Part shown: piece by piece, positions 37,408 to 45,056 of the stretch | Layout: the number at the start of each line of letters is the position of its first letter | Position numbering within the stretch: position 1 is the first letter of the stretch | From: Streptomyces sp. ST2-7A | Lineage (GTDB): Bacteria > Actinomycetota > Actinomycetes > Streptomycetales > Streptomycetaceae | Length of the DNA stretch: 64,000 bases | Assembly: GCF_021390475.1 (NCBI RefSeq) | Contig: NZ_JAJUWS010000021.1 | Location: 41,537 to 105,536, forward strand | Direction: 5' to 3' | Program-made: the position numbers and the translations under genes | The notes under the pieces: model-generated | What the model saw: the letters and a program-made list of their open reading frames with translations, nothing else | Told to the model about the DNA's origin: nothing | Database searches by the model: none

Positions 37408-37989
37408 TCAGCCGGTGATCGCCTCCCAGAAGCTGAGGGTCGCCATGATCAGCATCACCGTCGCCGCGATCCGGGTGATCAGCCGCAACGGCACCCGGCG
37501 CATCAGCGCCCGGCCGCCGAGGATGCCGATTCCGGCCACGGCCCAGAGCGCCAGCACCGCCCCGAGGCCCACCGACAGCGGGTCCTCGTAACGGGCCGCC
37601 AGGTTCGCCGTCATGATCTGGGTCAGGTCACCGAACTCCGCGACCAGGATGAGCATGAAGCCCGCACCGGAGACCTTCCAGAAGGAGGTGTCGGCGGGGG
37701 CCCGCACCTGCTCCTCCGCGTCGGGGCTCTTGCGCAGCAGCAGAAAGGCCCCGAGCAGGAACAGGGTCCCCACCACGGCCTGCAGCGGCCGCTGCGGCAA
37801 CAACGTCAGCACGCTGCCCGCCGCCACCGCCAACACCACGTGCACCACGAACGCGGCGGCCACGCCGACGAAGACGTAGGAGGCGCGGAAACGGGTGCCC
37901 AGCAGGAGGCCGGCCAGCGCGGTCTTGTCGGGCAACTCGGCGAGAAAGACGACGCCGAAGGTCACGGCGGCGACGGAGAGGGTGAACAC
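37408..37989 (-). CDS. GDT1/TMEM165 (UPF0016) family Mn2+/Ca2+ transporter
   Basis: The product is 193 residues from GTG 37989, just after GAGGAAACC. It has six membrane segments in two homologous halves. Each half carries the family's acidic motif: FLAELPDKTALAG near residue 17 and LVAEFGDLTQIM near residue 118 (the ExGD(K/R)(T/S) signature, with the first copy reading ELPDKT). The family exports or exchanges Mn2+ or Ca2+. A yybP-ykoY riboswitch lies in its leader, which supports manganese export as its role. The upstream frame extension that covers the riboswitch should be ignored. Confidence 0.9.
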   Translation of the reverse strand: MFTLSVAAVTFGVVFLAELPDKTALAGLLLGTRFRASYVFVGVAAAFVVHVVLAVAAGSVLTLLPQRPLQAVVGTLFLLGAFLLLRKSPDAEEQVRAPADTSFWKVSGAGFMLILVAEFGDLTQIMTANLAARYEDPLSVGLGAVLALWAVAGIGILGGRALMRRVPLRLITRIAATVMLIMATLSFWEAITG

Positions 37990-38070
37990 GGTTTCCTCGG
38001 TCCTTCCGGGGCTGGTGCGCCGCGCCGAGGTGTCCGCGGGGAGCGCACGCTTCGGCACGGCAGCGTCGAT

Positions 38071-38208
38071 GACACTGCGGCCGAAGGTCTCGCCGACGGA
38101 CGGGACGCGCGAAACGCGTTCCCCTCCGCCCCCGGGCGCCGGGCCCACCGCTTCAGCGGCGGGCCAGTGTGTCGACGGGCCGGCGACGGGCTACTCCCCT
38201 TCAGTGCC
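38071..38208 (-). promoter_or_regulatory. yybP-ykoY (Mn2+-sensing) riboswitch
   Basis: On the minus strand the leader has both family signatures: GAAGGGGAGTAGCCC near the 5' end and GGCGAGACCTTCGGCC near the 3' end. Between them lie G/C stems (CCGTCGCCGGCCCGTCGACAC, quoted in part). The P1 stem closes the element: GGCACTG at 38208-38202 pairs with CAGTGTC at 38077-38071 with one G-U pair. The two loops that jointly bind Mn2+ are L1 (GGGGAGTAGC) and L3 (GAGACC). It lies about 80 nt upstream of the GDT1-family start. In this class, Mn2+ binding normally turns expression on. Confidence 0.88.
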
Positions 38209-38614
38209 GTCCACCTTACCCGCGCGGGCGCCGCCGGCGGAAGCGGGGCGGGTGGCCCCGCCCCGGGGGTGCGGCGGGTGGACGAGGGGGGCGGATCGGC
38301 GGACCCCGGCTCCCGCACCGGACACCATCGAACCCCGACTCCGCCGGGACGGGGACACCCGCCCCGCCGCCCCCGGGGGTTCGCGGACGGTGACCCGCCG
38401 AGAACCCGATGACCCGTGGAACGGGACGGAGCCTCCCGTGCCCGGCTCCGACCTCGGTCCCCTCATCGGGGTCGACGGCCTCCGGGGCCCGGCGCGGCCG
38501 AGTTGGCCCACTCCGTCTCGGCCACAGCCTCGGCGCCCCTTCCGGACGGGGCCGGGCCGGCGGCCCTTCTCGGGGCGCCTCGCCTCCCCTTCCGGACGGG
38601 TCGGAGCCACCCGC

Positions 38615-38661
38615 TTGACAGTCACGGCTAATGAAATTAGCTTATAGCTAATAACATTAGC
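38615..38661 (+). promoter_or_regulatory. Promoter with twin 15-bp palindromic operators
   Basis: A -35 box TTGACA (38615-38620) lies 17 bp from TAGCTT (38638-38643), a plausible -10. Two near-identical palindromes, GCTAATGAAATTAGC (38627-38641) and GCTAATAACATTAGC (38647-38661), overlap the -10 region with centres 20 bp apart. They end 16 bp before the hydrolase start. This A/T-rich island in otherwise ~73% GC DNA is what a TetR dimer pair would bind. The regulator encoded two genes down is the obvious candidate. Confidence 0.8.
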
Positions 38662-38677
38662 TTGCCCGGGAGGCCCC

Positions 38678-39514
38678 ATGACCGAGTACCTCGCCGTCGA
38701 CGACGGCACGATCGCCTACGAGGTGACGGGGGCCGGCCCGCTGATCGTTCTCGCGCACGGCATGGGCGACAGCCGTGCCGCGTACCGCGCCGTGATCCCG
38801 GCACTGGTGGCGGCGGGCCACCGGGTCGCCGCGGTCGATCTGCGCGGCTGTGGTGAGTCCGGCACCGACTGGCCGACCTGGAGCCGCACCGCCGTCGCCG
38901 GCGACCTGCTCGCCGTCATCCGCCACCTGGGCGGTCCGGCCGTCCTCGTCGGCCACTCGTTCTCCGGCGGCGCCGCGACCATCGCCGCGGCGCGGGAGCC
39001 CGCGTTGATCAGCGCGGTCGTCGAGTTGGCGCCGTTCACCCGCAAGCAGTCGATCCGCCTCGGCGACCTGCGCGTGGGGCGCTATCGCCGGGGCATGCTG
39101 CGGCTGCTCGGCACCGGGGTTCTCGGCAGCGTGCCGCTCTGGCGCTCGTACCTCGACCTGGCCTACCCCGGCGTGAAACCGGCCCACTGGGCCGAACGAC
39201 TCGACCGTGTCGACTCCCTGCTGCGCGAGCCGGGCCGGATGAAGGCCCTGCGGGGCATGGGCCGCAGCGCCCCGACCGACGCCGGAGCGCGGCTCGGGGA
39301 CGTCCGCTGCCCCGTCCTGGTCGTGATGGGCACGCTCGACCCCGACTGGGCCGACCCGCACGCCGAGGGTTCGGCGATCGTCGACGCCCTGCCGGCCGGC
39401 CTCGGCCGACTCGAGATGATCGAGGGGGCCGGGCACTACCCCCACGACCAGTTCCCCGACCGGGTGGTGTCACTCGTCCTCGACTTCCTCCGTTCGGACG
39501 CCGCCCGTGCCTAG
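38678..39514 (+). CDS. Alpha/beta hydrolase
   Basis: The product is 278 residues from ATG 38678, with CGGGAGG upstream. The fold is clear: LIVLAHGMGDSRAAYRAVIP with the oxyanion-hole HGM, AVDLRGCGESG, and the nucleophile elbow VGHSFSGGAA (Ser near residue 90). An acid lies in VVMGTLDPDWADP and the catalytic histidine in IEGAGHYPHDQ near residue 255. It resembles epoxide-hydrolase/haloperoxidase-like enzymes. The substrate is unknown. It is the first gene of a two-gene operon with a TetR regulator (8-bp overlap) behind twin palindromic operators, so its substrate or product may be the inducer. Confidence 0.9.
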   Translation: MTEYLAVDDGTIAYEVTGAGPLIVLAHGMGDSRAAYRAVIPALVAAGHRVAAVDLRGCGESGTDWPTWSRTAVAGDLLAVIRHLGGPAVLVGHSFSGGAATIAAAREPALISAVVELAPFTRKQSIRLGDLRVGRYRRGMLRLLGTGVLGSVPLWRSYLDLAYPGVKPAHWAERLDRVDSLLREPGRMKALRGMGRSAPTDAGARLGDVRCPVLVVMGTLDPDWADPHAEGSAIVDALPAGLGRLEMIEGAGHYPHDQFPDRVVSLVLDFLRSDAARA

Positions 39515-40070
39515 GGCCGGCCTGGACCCGGCGGCCGTGGTCGCGGCCGGCGCCGCCCTCGCCGACGAGGTGGGCTTCGCCCACCTGACGATGGGCCTGC
39601 TCGCCGAGCGGGTGGGCGTGCGCACGCCCTCCCTGTACAAGCACGTGAGCGGCCAGGAAGACCTCAACCGGCGCATCGCGGCCCTGGCGTTGGGCGAGGC
39701 CGCCGACGCCGTCGGCGGCGCGGTCCGGGGGTACGCGGGTCGTGACGCACTGGCGGCCGCGGCACGCGCCTTCCGCGGCTTCGTCCTGGAACACCCCGGC
39801 CGGTACGCCGCGACGATCGGCATGGAACCGTCCGGGCCGGACGATCCGTTGGCCGTCGCGGGCCGGCGACTGCTCGACGCGTTCACCGCGGTCCTGCGCG
39901 GCTATGGGATCGGGGAATCCGACGTGGACCACGCCCTGCGGATGCTCCGCAGCGTCTGCCACGGCTTCGCCACGTTGCAGACGGCCAACGGCTTCCGGTG
40001 GGGTACCGACATCGACGAGAGCTTCGAGTGGTTGATCACCTTCACCGACCGGGGCCTGCGCTCGATGTAG
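39507..40070 (+). CDS. TetR-family regulator with WHG C-terminal domain
   Basis: The product is 187 residues from GTG 39507, overlapping the hydrolase stop by 8 bp. The helix-turn-helix is at residues 8-50: AVVAAGAALADEVGFAHLTMGLLAERVGVRTPSLYKHVSGQEDL. The C-terminal half includes GRYAATIGMEPSGPDDPLAVAG and RMLRSVCHGFATLQTANGFRW, with the TetR_C_33/WHG pattern. It is probably an autorepressor of the hydrolase operon through the twin GCTAAT-N3-ATTAGC sites upstream, judging by operon structure. Confidence 0.9.
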   Translation: MPRAGLDPAAVVAAGAALADEVGFAHLTMGLLAERVGVRTPSLYKHVSGQEDLNRRIAALALGEAADAVGGAVRGYAGRDALAAAARAFRGFVLEHPGRYAATIGMEPSGPDDPLAVAGRRLLDAFTAVLRGYGIGESDVDHALRMLRSVCHGFATLQTANGFRWGTDIDESFEWLITFTDRGLRSM

Positions 40071-40567
40071 AGGCCGCCCCACCGGCCGACGCCCGCCGAG
40101 TCCCCGGCGCTCTCCTCCCGCCCCTGCGGAACGGCGTGCGCCCCACCCCCCGCGACCCCGTCCGCCCGGCCCGTCCGCGACGGCGGCGGGGAGGGTCCCG
40201 GGGCGACCACACCACCCCGGGGTCGGGGCGGAACCCGCCGGCTCCGGGGCCCGGGCGCACGGAACCATCCACCCCGGGCCCCGGCGACACCATCCGGACC
40301 ACGACCCGCCGCCGGAACCACCGCATCGTTCCCCGGTGGAATTCCGGGCCCCGGGACGCCGCGCACCCACCCGTGCCGGAGCGGCCGGTTCCGGATCCGC
40401 CGGCGCACCCCCGTGCCCCTTCCGGGGGAGCCGGGCATAGGCTGTAGGACGGAACGGCGTTGCCCCGGCCCGCGCGAGCCGGCCGCCGCTCCCAACGCCG
40501 GCGCACGCCCCTCCGGAAACGGCCCGACGACACCGCAGGTGAGATCGATCGCACCCGGGAGATGCCT
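40071..40567. other. Intergenic region before the DedA gene
   Basis: This 497-bp stretch is very C/G-rich with many short CCCCGGGG runs (for example 40195-40225, which could fold as a terminator for the regulator gene). A TAGGCT-like box around 40438-40443 may belong to the DedA promoter. I see no gene I can support. Confidence 0.3.
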
Positions 40568-41212
40568 GTGCCGGAAACCTTCGGGATCCTGTTGTACGCC
40601 CCGTGGATCTACGTGGCCGTGATGCTCTGCGTGCTGCTGGACGTCTTCCTGCCCCTGCTCCCCAGCGGCGCCCTGGTGGTCGCGGCGGCGGCCATCGCGG
40701 CCGGCACCGCCGCCGAGGCGTACGGTCTTCCCGGCCCGGTTCCCGGCACCCACATCCCCGAGGTCCTGCTCCTCCTGCTGTGCGCGGCCAGCGCGTCGAT
40801 CGTCGGTGACCTGGTCGCCTACCGGGTCGCGCTGCACGGCGGCCGCCGCCTGGAAGGGTTCATCTCCCGGTCCCGCAGGCTGGTCGAGGCCCGGGCGCGG
40901 TTGGGCGAGGCCCTGGCACGCGGCGGTGGCCCGCTGGTGATAGTGGCGCGCTTCGCGCCCGCCGGGCGGGCCGTGGTGAGCCTGGGGGCGGGCGCCAGCC
41001 GGCGCCGTCAACGCGACTTCCTGCCCTGGTCGGCGGTGGCCGCCGTGGTGTGGGCGGGGTACAGCGTGGGGCTGGGCTATCTCGGGGTGTCCCTGCTGGG
41101 TGGTGGGTGGCCCGGCACGCTGGCGTCCCTGGCCGCGCTGTTGCTGGCCGGGGCGTTCGCCGGCCGCCTGCTCCGCCGCCGCTCCCCGGCACCGGCCGCC
41201 GCAACCGGCTGA
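40568..41212 (+). CDS. DedA-family membrane protein
   Basis: The product is 214 residues. GTG 40568 is preferred because GGGAG lies 6 nt upstream; ATG 40562 would be too close to it. Four to five membrane segments are visible. The DedA core is FLPLLPSGALVVAAAAIA (near residue 28), then LLCAASASIVGDLVAYRVALHGGRRL and VARFAPAGRAVVSLGAGASRRRQRDFLPWSAVAAVVWAGYSVGLGYLG, matching the conserved F/R-x-(I/V)P-x-(V)R-region. DedA proteins help recycle lipid carriers such as undecaprenyl phosphate and affect membrane potential. The gene stands alone upstream of tRNA-Val. Confidence 0.88.
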   Translation: MPETFGILLYAPWIYVAVMLCVLLDVFLPLLPSGALVVAAAAIAAGTAAEAYGLPGPVPGTHIPEVLLLLLCAASASIVGDLVAYRVALHGGRRLEGFISRSRRLVEARARLGEALARGGGPLVIVARFAPAGRAVVSLGAGASRRRQRDFLPWSAVAAVVWAGYSVGLGYLGVSLLGGGWPGTLASLAALLLAGAFAGRLLRRRSPAPAAATG

Positions 41213-41373
41213 GAACTTCCCGGCGTTCCCCGCGCCGTGATCGGGAACCGTTGCCCCGGGGCGGACATCCGGGAGGACCCGAGGCCGTCGGACACGTCGC
41301 CCACCCGGACGTCCGACACGACCGCGGAGGCCGCCGCGAGCTCACGGCGGCCTCCGGGCGGTGTGCTGCGAGG

Positions 41374-41445
41374 TGGGCGCAACAGGGATCGAACCTGTGA
41401 CATCTTCCTTGTAAGGGAAGCGCTCTGCCGCTGAGCTATGCGCCC
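41374..41445 (-). tRNA. tRNA-Val (UAC anticodon)
   Basis: The minus strand folds into a full cloverleaf of 72 nt: acceptor GGGCGCA/TGCGCCC with discriminator A, D-arm GCTCAGCGGCAGAGC, anticodon arm CTTCC-CTTACAA-GGAAG with anticodon TAC, and T-arm CAGGTTCGATCCCTG. It reads GUA codons. The encoded 3' end is followed by CC. Confidence 0.96.
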
Positions 41446-41731
41446 CGGTCACGAACCGGGACCAGGGTACATGCCACCGGGGGGCGGAGGTCACCCGCTT
41501 CCGAGGGGTGGAGCACCGGACCCGAGCCGGGCACGGATCGGGGCCGCCCCCCGGCACACGGTCCCGCCCACGCGCCGGGGGCGTGTGCTTCCCGACCGCC
41601 GGGTGAAACAATGGTGGGGGCAACCTTCCGCGCCGCCCGGTGCCGGAGGGGATCTCCCCGGACCGGTACCGCCCCGCGGCGGGCGGGACACGACGGGGAG
41701 ACGCACGGGGACACCGTGGGAAAGGGAGCAC

Positions 41732-43075
41732 GTGACGGCGACACGCATCCTGAGGAACCTGATCGGCCCGGCCCTGCTGCTGCCCGCCGCGTTGTCGGTG
41801 GTCGCCTCGGTGGTGATTCCCGGCGCCTTCACCGGTGGCGGCACCCGACGGTGGGGCCGGGGACGGGTGGAGGACCTGCGGGAGGAGGCGCGCCGCGCGC
41901 AGGGTGAGACGGCCGAGGCGTTCTACGAGCTCGAACTGGCCCAGCGCGGGATGCAGTTGTCCCTGGAGACGATCCGCGCGGTGGACGACGGCCCGCAGGC
42001 CCGCAAGGCGTTCGCGGACCACGCCGCCTTCGCCGAGCGCATCGACCGGGCGAACCACGAGTACATCTCCCTGATGGACTCCCACGACGTGGAGGCCGCC
42101 GACCTCGACGCCACGACCGCGGCCCGCGCCCGTCACGACTTCACCCGGATGCGGGACGAGTTGACCCGCGTCCGCGAGGACCTGGAGCGGTTCGCCGGCA
42201 GCCTGACGCCCCTGGTGGAGCGGGCGGAGAAGGAGTTGGCCCGGGTGGTGCCGGCCGTGGAGCGCGCCAAGCGCGCGCTGCTGGAGGCGACCCTGGCGCT
42301 GGACGCCGCCCGCGAGGCGGGACTGAACTCCGACGCCGCCGCCGCGGATCTCGCCTCCCTGGGGCCGGAGTTGCGGCTGTTGAACGAGGGGGCCGCCCGG
42401 CACGGCGTGCGGCCGACCCTCACCCGCGCCGAGGAGGTCACCCGGCGGGCCGGGGAGATCGGCGAGCGGCTGGCGGAACTCCCGCGCCGCGCCAAAGAGG
42501 TGGAGCGGCGACTGACCTCGCTGCGAACCCGCGCCGAGGCGATCACCACCCGGGCGGGCCAGGTGGGACCGACCCTCAGCGAGTTGCGCCGTCGGTTCAG
42601 CGCCGCCTGCTGGCAGGACCTGCAGCGGGTACCGGATGAGGCCGCCGAGGCGGTGGCCGGGGCCCGCCGCACCCTGGACGGGGTGGAGCGGGCCCGGCGC
42701 GAACAGCGGTGGGACGACGCGGCGAACGGCATCACCGAGGCGCAGGCGCTGCTGGCGCGCACCGACGAACTGGTCTCCACAGCAGGCGACCGGCTGCGCC
42801 GGCTCAACGAGGTCTCCTTCGACGCGACGAAGGAGGTCGAGCGCACCCGGTTCGCGGTGCGCGACGCCCAGCGTCTGGCGATGGTGGGCCGCGCGGTGCC
42901 CGAACCCCGGCACGCCGAGCGGCTGGACGGCGCGGTGGAACGGCTGGACGCCGCGGTGGCGGCGATGGAGCGGGGCGGGCGCAACCCGGACTACTGGCGG
43001 TTCCTGATGGAGACGAAGGCCGTGCGCGACATCGTCGGCGCGGTGGTGGAGGACATCCGGGGCGGCGGTCGCTGA
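41732..43075 (+). CDS. Membrane-anchored coiled-coil protein (EzrA-like layout)
   Basis: The product is 447 residues from GTG 41732, with AAGGGAG upstream. One N-terminal membrane segment (residues 5-32, LRNLIGPALLLPAALSVVASVVIPGAF) is followed by about 390 residues of nearly continuous heptad-rich helix (RVEDLREEARRAQGETAEAFYELELAQ...). Ala, Arg, Glu and Leu dominate, with few glycines. Layout resembles EzrA and other septation- or envelope-associated coiled coils, and TPM-domain-linked proteins of actinomycetes. I cannot assign a family from sequence alone. It stands 61 bp before an fmdB-like gene. Confidence 0.75.
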   Translation: MTATRILRNLIGPALLLPAALSVVASVVIPGAFTGGGTRRWGRGRVEDLREEARRAQGETAEAFYELELAQRGMQLSLETIRAVDDGPQARKAFADHAAFAERIDRANHEYISLMDSHDVEAADLDATTAARARHDFTRMRDELTRVREDLERFAGSLTPLVERAEKELARVVPAVERAKRALLEATLALDAAREAGLNSDAAAADLASLGPELRLLNEGAARHGVRPTLTRAEEVTRRAGEIGERLAELPRRAKEVERRLTSLRTRAEAITTRAGQVGPTLSELRRRFSAACWQDLQRVPDEAAEAVAGARRTLDGVERARREQRWDDAANGITEAQALLARTDELVSTAGDRLRRLNEVSFDATKEVERTRFAVRDAQRLAMVGRAVPEPRHAERLDGAVERLDAAVAAMERGGRNPDYWRFLMETKAVRDIVGAVVEDIRGGGR

Positions 43076-43135
43076 TCCGGCCCGGGTCGGCCCGTGCCCG
43101 GCGTCGCGCGCCGGACCCGGGCTTATCCTGCTCGC

Positions 43136-43360
43136 ATGCCACGCTACGAGTACCGCTGCCGGTCCTGCGGGGACCGCTTCGAGGTGTCCCGGCCGATGTC
43201 CGAGGCGGGTGCGCCCGCCTCGTGCCCGGTGGGGCACGAGGACACCGTCAAGCTGCTGTCCACCGTCGCGGTCGCCGGTCGGGCCGGGTCCGCCGGTGCC
43301 CCCGCTCCCGCCCCGGCGGGCGGCGGGGGCGGGTGCTGCGGCGGGGGCTGCTGCGGCTGA
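43136..43360 (+). CDS. FmdB-family zinc-ribbon protein
   Basis: The product is 74 residues from ATG 43136. It opens with MPRYEYRCRSCGDRFEVSRPMSEA, the family signature with the first CxxC. The second metal pair is less clear (ASCPVGHED, one Cys and one His). The C-terminus is a Gly/Cys tail (GGGGGCCGGGCCG) seen in many streptomycete members. FmdB-like proteins were first noted near a formamidase gene as putative regulators, but the biochemical role is unknown. It follows the coiled-coil gene in the same direction. Confidence 0.88.
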   Translation: MPRYEYRCRSCGDRFEVSRPMSEAGAPASCPVGHEDTVKLLSTVAVAGRAGSAGAPAPAPAGGGGGCCGGGCCG

Positions 43361-43522
43361 CCCCCGAGAGGGTGCCCCGGGTGGCCGGGGCACCCGCGAC
43401 GCCCGGGCACGCGGAACACCCCGGCCCGCCGGACCGCCGGACCGCCGGACCGGGGCATCGGAACGGAATTCGTGGGTACGCGGAGATATGTCCCCTCTGT
43501 CCGTGACCCGAGGAGGCCGTTC

Positions 43523-44236
43523 ATGGCTTCGACCCACTCGACGCACTCGGCCGGCCCGCTCAACCGCGCGCGGCACGCCCGGCGGTACTCGACGCGGGAC
43601 ATGTTCCGGCGCAGTCGCGCCCAACTCCACGAGGAACTCCCCATCGATCACCGGTTGAGCGTGATCTACCGGGTCGGCGCCGGCCTGATCGGCGCGGGCC
43701 TGATCTTCTTCGGCGTCCTGGGCCTCACCGAGCGCCTGGGGGTCTTCACCACCGAGAACAACACCGTGCTCGGGCTGGGCACCAACGGCGCGCTGAGCGT
43801 GTTGTCGATCGTCTTCGGCCTGCTCCTGTTCGTCGGGATGATCAAGGGCGGCAACTTCGCCTCCGACCTGAACATCGCCATGGGCGCGGCGTTCGTGCTC
43901 AGCGGCTTCGTCAACCTGGCGCTGCTGGAGACCGACTGGAACATCCTGAACTTCGCCATCCAGAACGTGCTGTTCAGCTTCGTCGCCGGTCTGTTGCTGT
44001 TGCTGTTCGGCATGTACGGCCGGGTGACCGGCCGGCTGCCGTACGACAACCCCTACTGGCGCAGCCGCCACCCCGAGGAGGCCGAGGGGGCGCAGGAGCG
44101 CGAGGAGGAGGCCGAGCGGCGCCGCGAGCTCATGGACCGGGCGCAGCGGCAGGGGATGAAGGACCCGGAGGGCCGGGGCGCGCGACGGCTGGAGCGTACC
44201 GAAGCATCTCGCGGAGAATCCGCTCGCCGCAGCTGA
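43523..44236 (+). CDS. DUF4383-like membrane protein
   Basis: The product is 237 residues from ATG 43523, with GAGGAGG upstream; a longer form from 43472 is less likely. Four membrane segments lie between residues 45 and 170 (LSVIYRVGAGLIGAGLIFFGVLG; TNGALSVLSIVFGLLLFVGMI; NIAMGAAFVLSGFVNLALLE; FAIQNVLFSFVAGLLLLLFGMYG). The basic N-terminus and the Glu/Arg-rich C-terminus are cytoplasmic. This matches four-helix DUF4383 proteins of unknown role. The last 107 bp overlap, on the opposite strand, the end of the HAD gene of the Ter module. Confidence 0.82.
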   Translation: MASTHSTHSAGPLNRARHARRYSTRDMFRRSRAQLHEELPIDHRLSVIYRVGAGLIGAGLIFFGVLGLTERLGVFTTENNTVLGLGTNGALSVLSIVFGLLLFVGMIKGGNFASDLNIAMGAAFVLSGFVNLALLETDWNILNFAIQNVLFSFVAGLLLLLFGMYGRVTGRLPYDNPYWRSRHPEEAEGAQEREEEAERRRELMDRAQRQGMKDPEGRGARRLERTEASRGESARRS

Positions 44237-45056
44237 CACCCCGCTCGGACAGGGCGGTGACGTGCGGTGCCGTCCACCCCGCCTCCGCCAGCTCGCCGTG
44301 GCCCGGCCGCCAGCCGGTGTCCGCGGCGAGCAGCAGGTCGGCGTCGAGGAGGGAGTCCCCGGCGGCCAGGACATGGCGGGCGCCGACGCGCCGGGCGACC
44401 TCGGCGAGGGCGGAGCTCTTGGTGAGCGGTGCCGGGACCGCGTAGACCTTGCGGCCCTGTACCGAGACGGTCCATCCCCGCTCCGCCGCCCAGGCGGCCA
44501 GTTCCTCCGCCCATGCGTCGGGGAAGGTCTCCCGCTCGACCACCAGGTAGGCGAACAGGTCCTCGGCGGTGCGGCGCTTGCGCAGCCAGCCGGGGTCGGC
44601 GGTGCGACGCAGGTGCTCGACCACTTCACCCAGCGGGGCGCACCGGGCCTCGAGGGTCTCGCACACCCCGCGGTGCCAGTCCGGGTCGGTGCGGCCGTCG
44701 ACCAGGATGTGACCGCCGTTGGCGCAGATGGCGTGGCGTGGGGGCGGCCCGGGGAGGCCGACGCGACGGTACTGCTCGCGGGTGCGGGTGGTCGCCGGCA
44801 CGAAGTGGGCCCGGCGACCCAGTTCGTCCAGGAGGCCCGCGGCGGTCTCGGTGAGGTAGGAGAGCGGGCGGGCCTCGTACACCTCGACGCAGAGCAGGCG
44901 GGGCGCGTCCTCGTCCGGCCCGGTGAGGGCGAGCGCCGCCGCCGAGTAGATCAGGGTGCGGTCCAGGTCACTGGCTGCGAGCACCGGGCCCTCCTCCGTC
45001 GGCGCGACGGCGGTGGGTACGGGGTCCGGGATCCCGGTGGTGGGAGTCGCGGTCAC
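44130..45056 (-). CDS. HAD hydrolase of the Ter-associated module
   Basis: The product is 308 residues from GTG 45056, overlapping the upstream fusion gene's stop in a GTGA. HAD motif I is VLAASDLDRTLIYSA (Asp near residue 30), motif II is in FVPATTRTREQYRRV, and motif IV VLAAGDSLLDADLLLAADTG is near residue 240, with a lysine in PAPLTKSSAL. A C2-type cap sits between motifs II and III, as in sucrose-phosphatase-like and Ter-linked HADs. Comparative work on Ter stress systems places such an HAD with a PRTase, StiP and CitE-like proteins in one nucleoside-like biosynthetic module. The C-terminal 20 residues are Pro/Gly-rich and overlap the convergent DUF4383 gene. Confidence 0.87.
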   Translation of the reverse strand: MTATPTTGIPDPVPTAVAPTEEGPVLAASDLDRTLIYSAAALALTGPDEDAPRLLCVEVYEARPLSYLTETAAGLLDELGRRAHFVPATTRTREQYRRVGLPGPPPRHAICANGGHILVDGRTDPDWHRGVCETLEARCAPLGEVVEHLRRTADPGWLRKRRTAEDLFAYLVVERETFPDAWAEELAAWAAERGWTVSVQGRKVYAVPAPLTKSSALAEVARRVGARHVLAAGDSLLDADLLLAADTGWRPGHGELAEAGWTAPHVTALSERGVSCGERILREMLRYAPAVARPGPPGPSSPAAAPGP

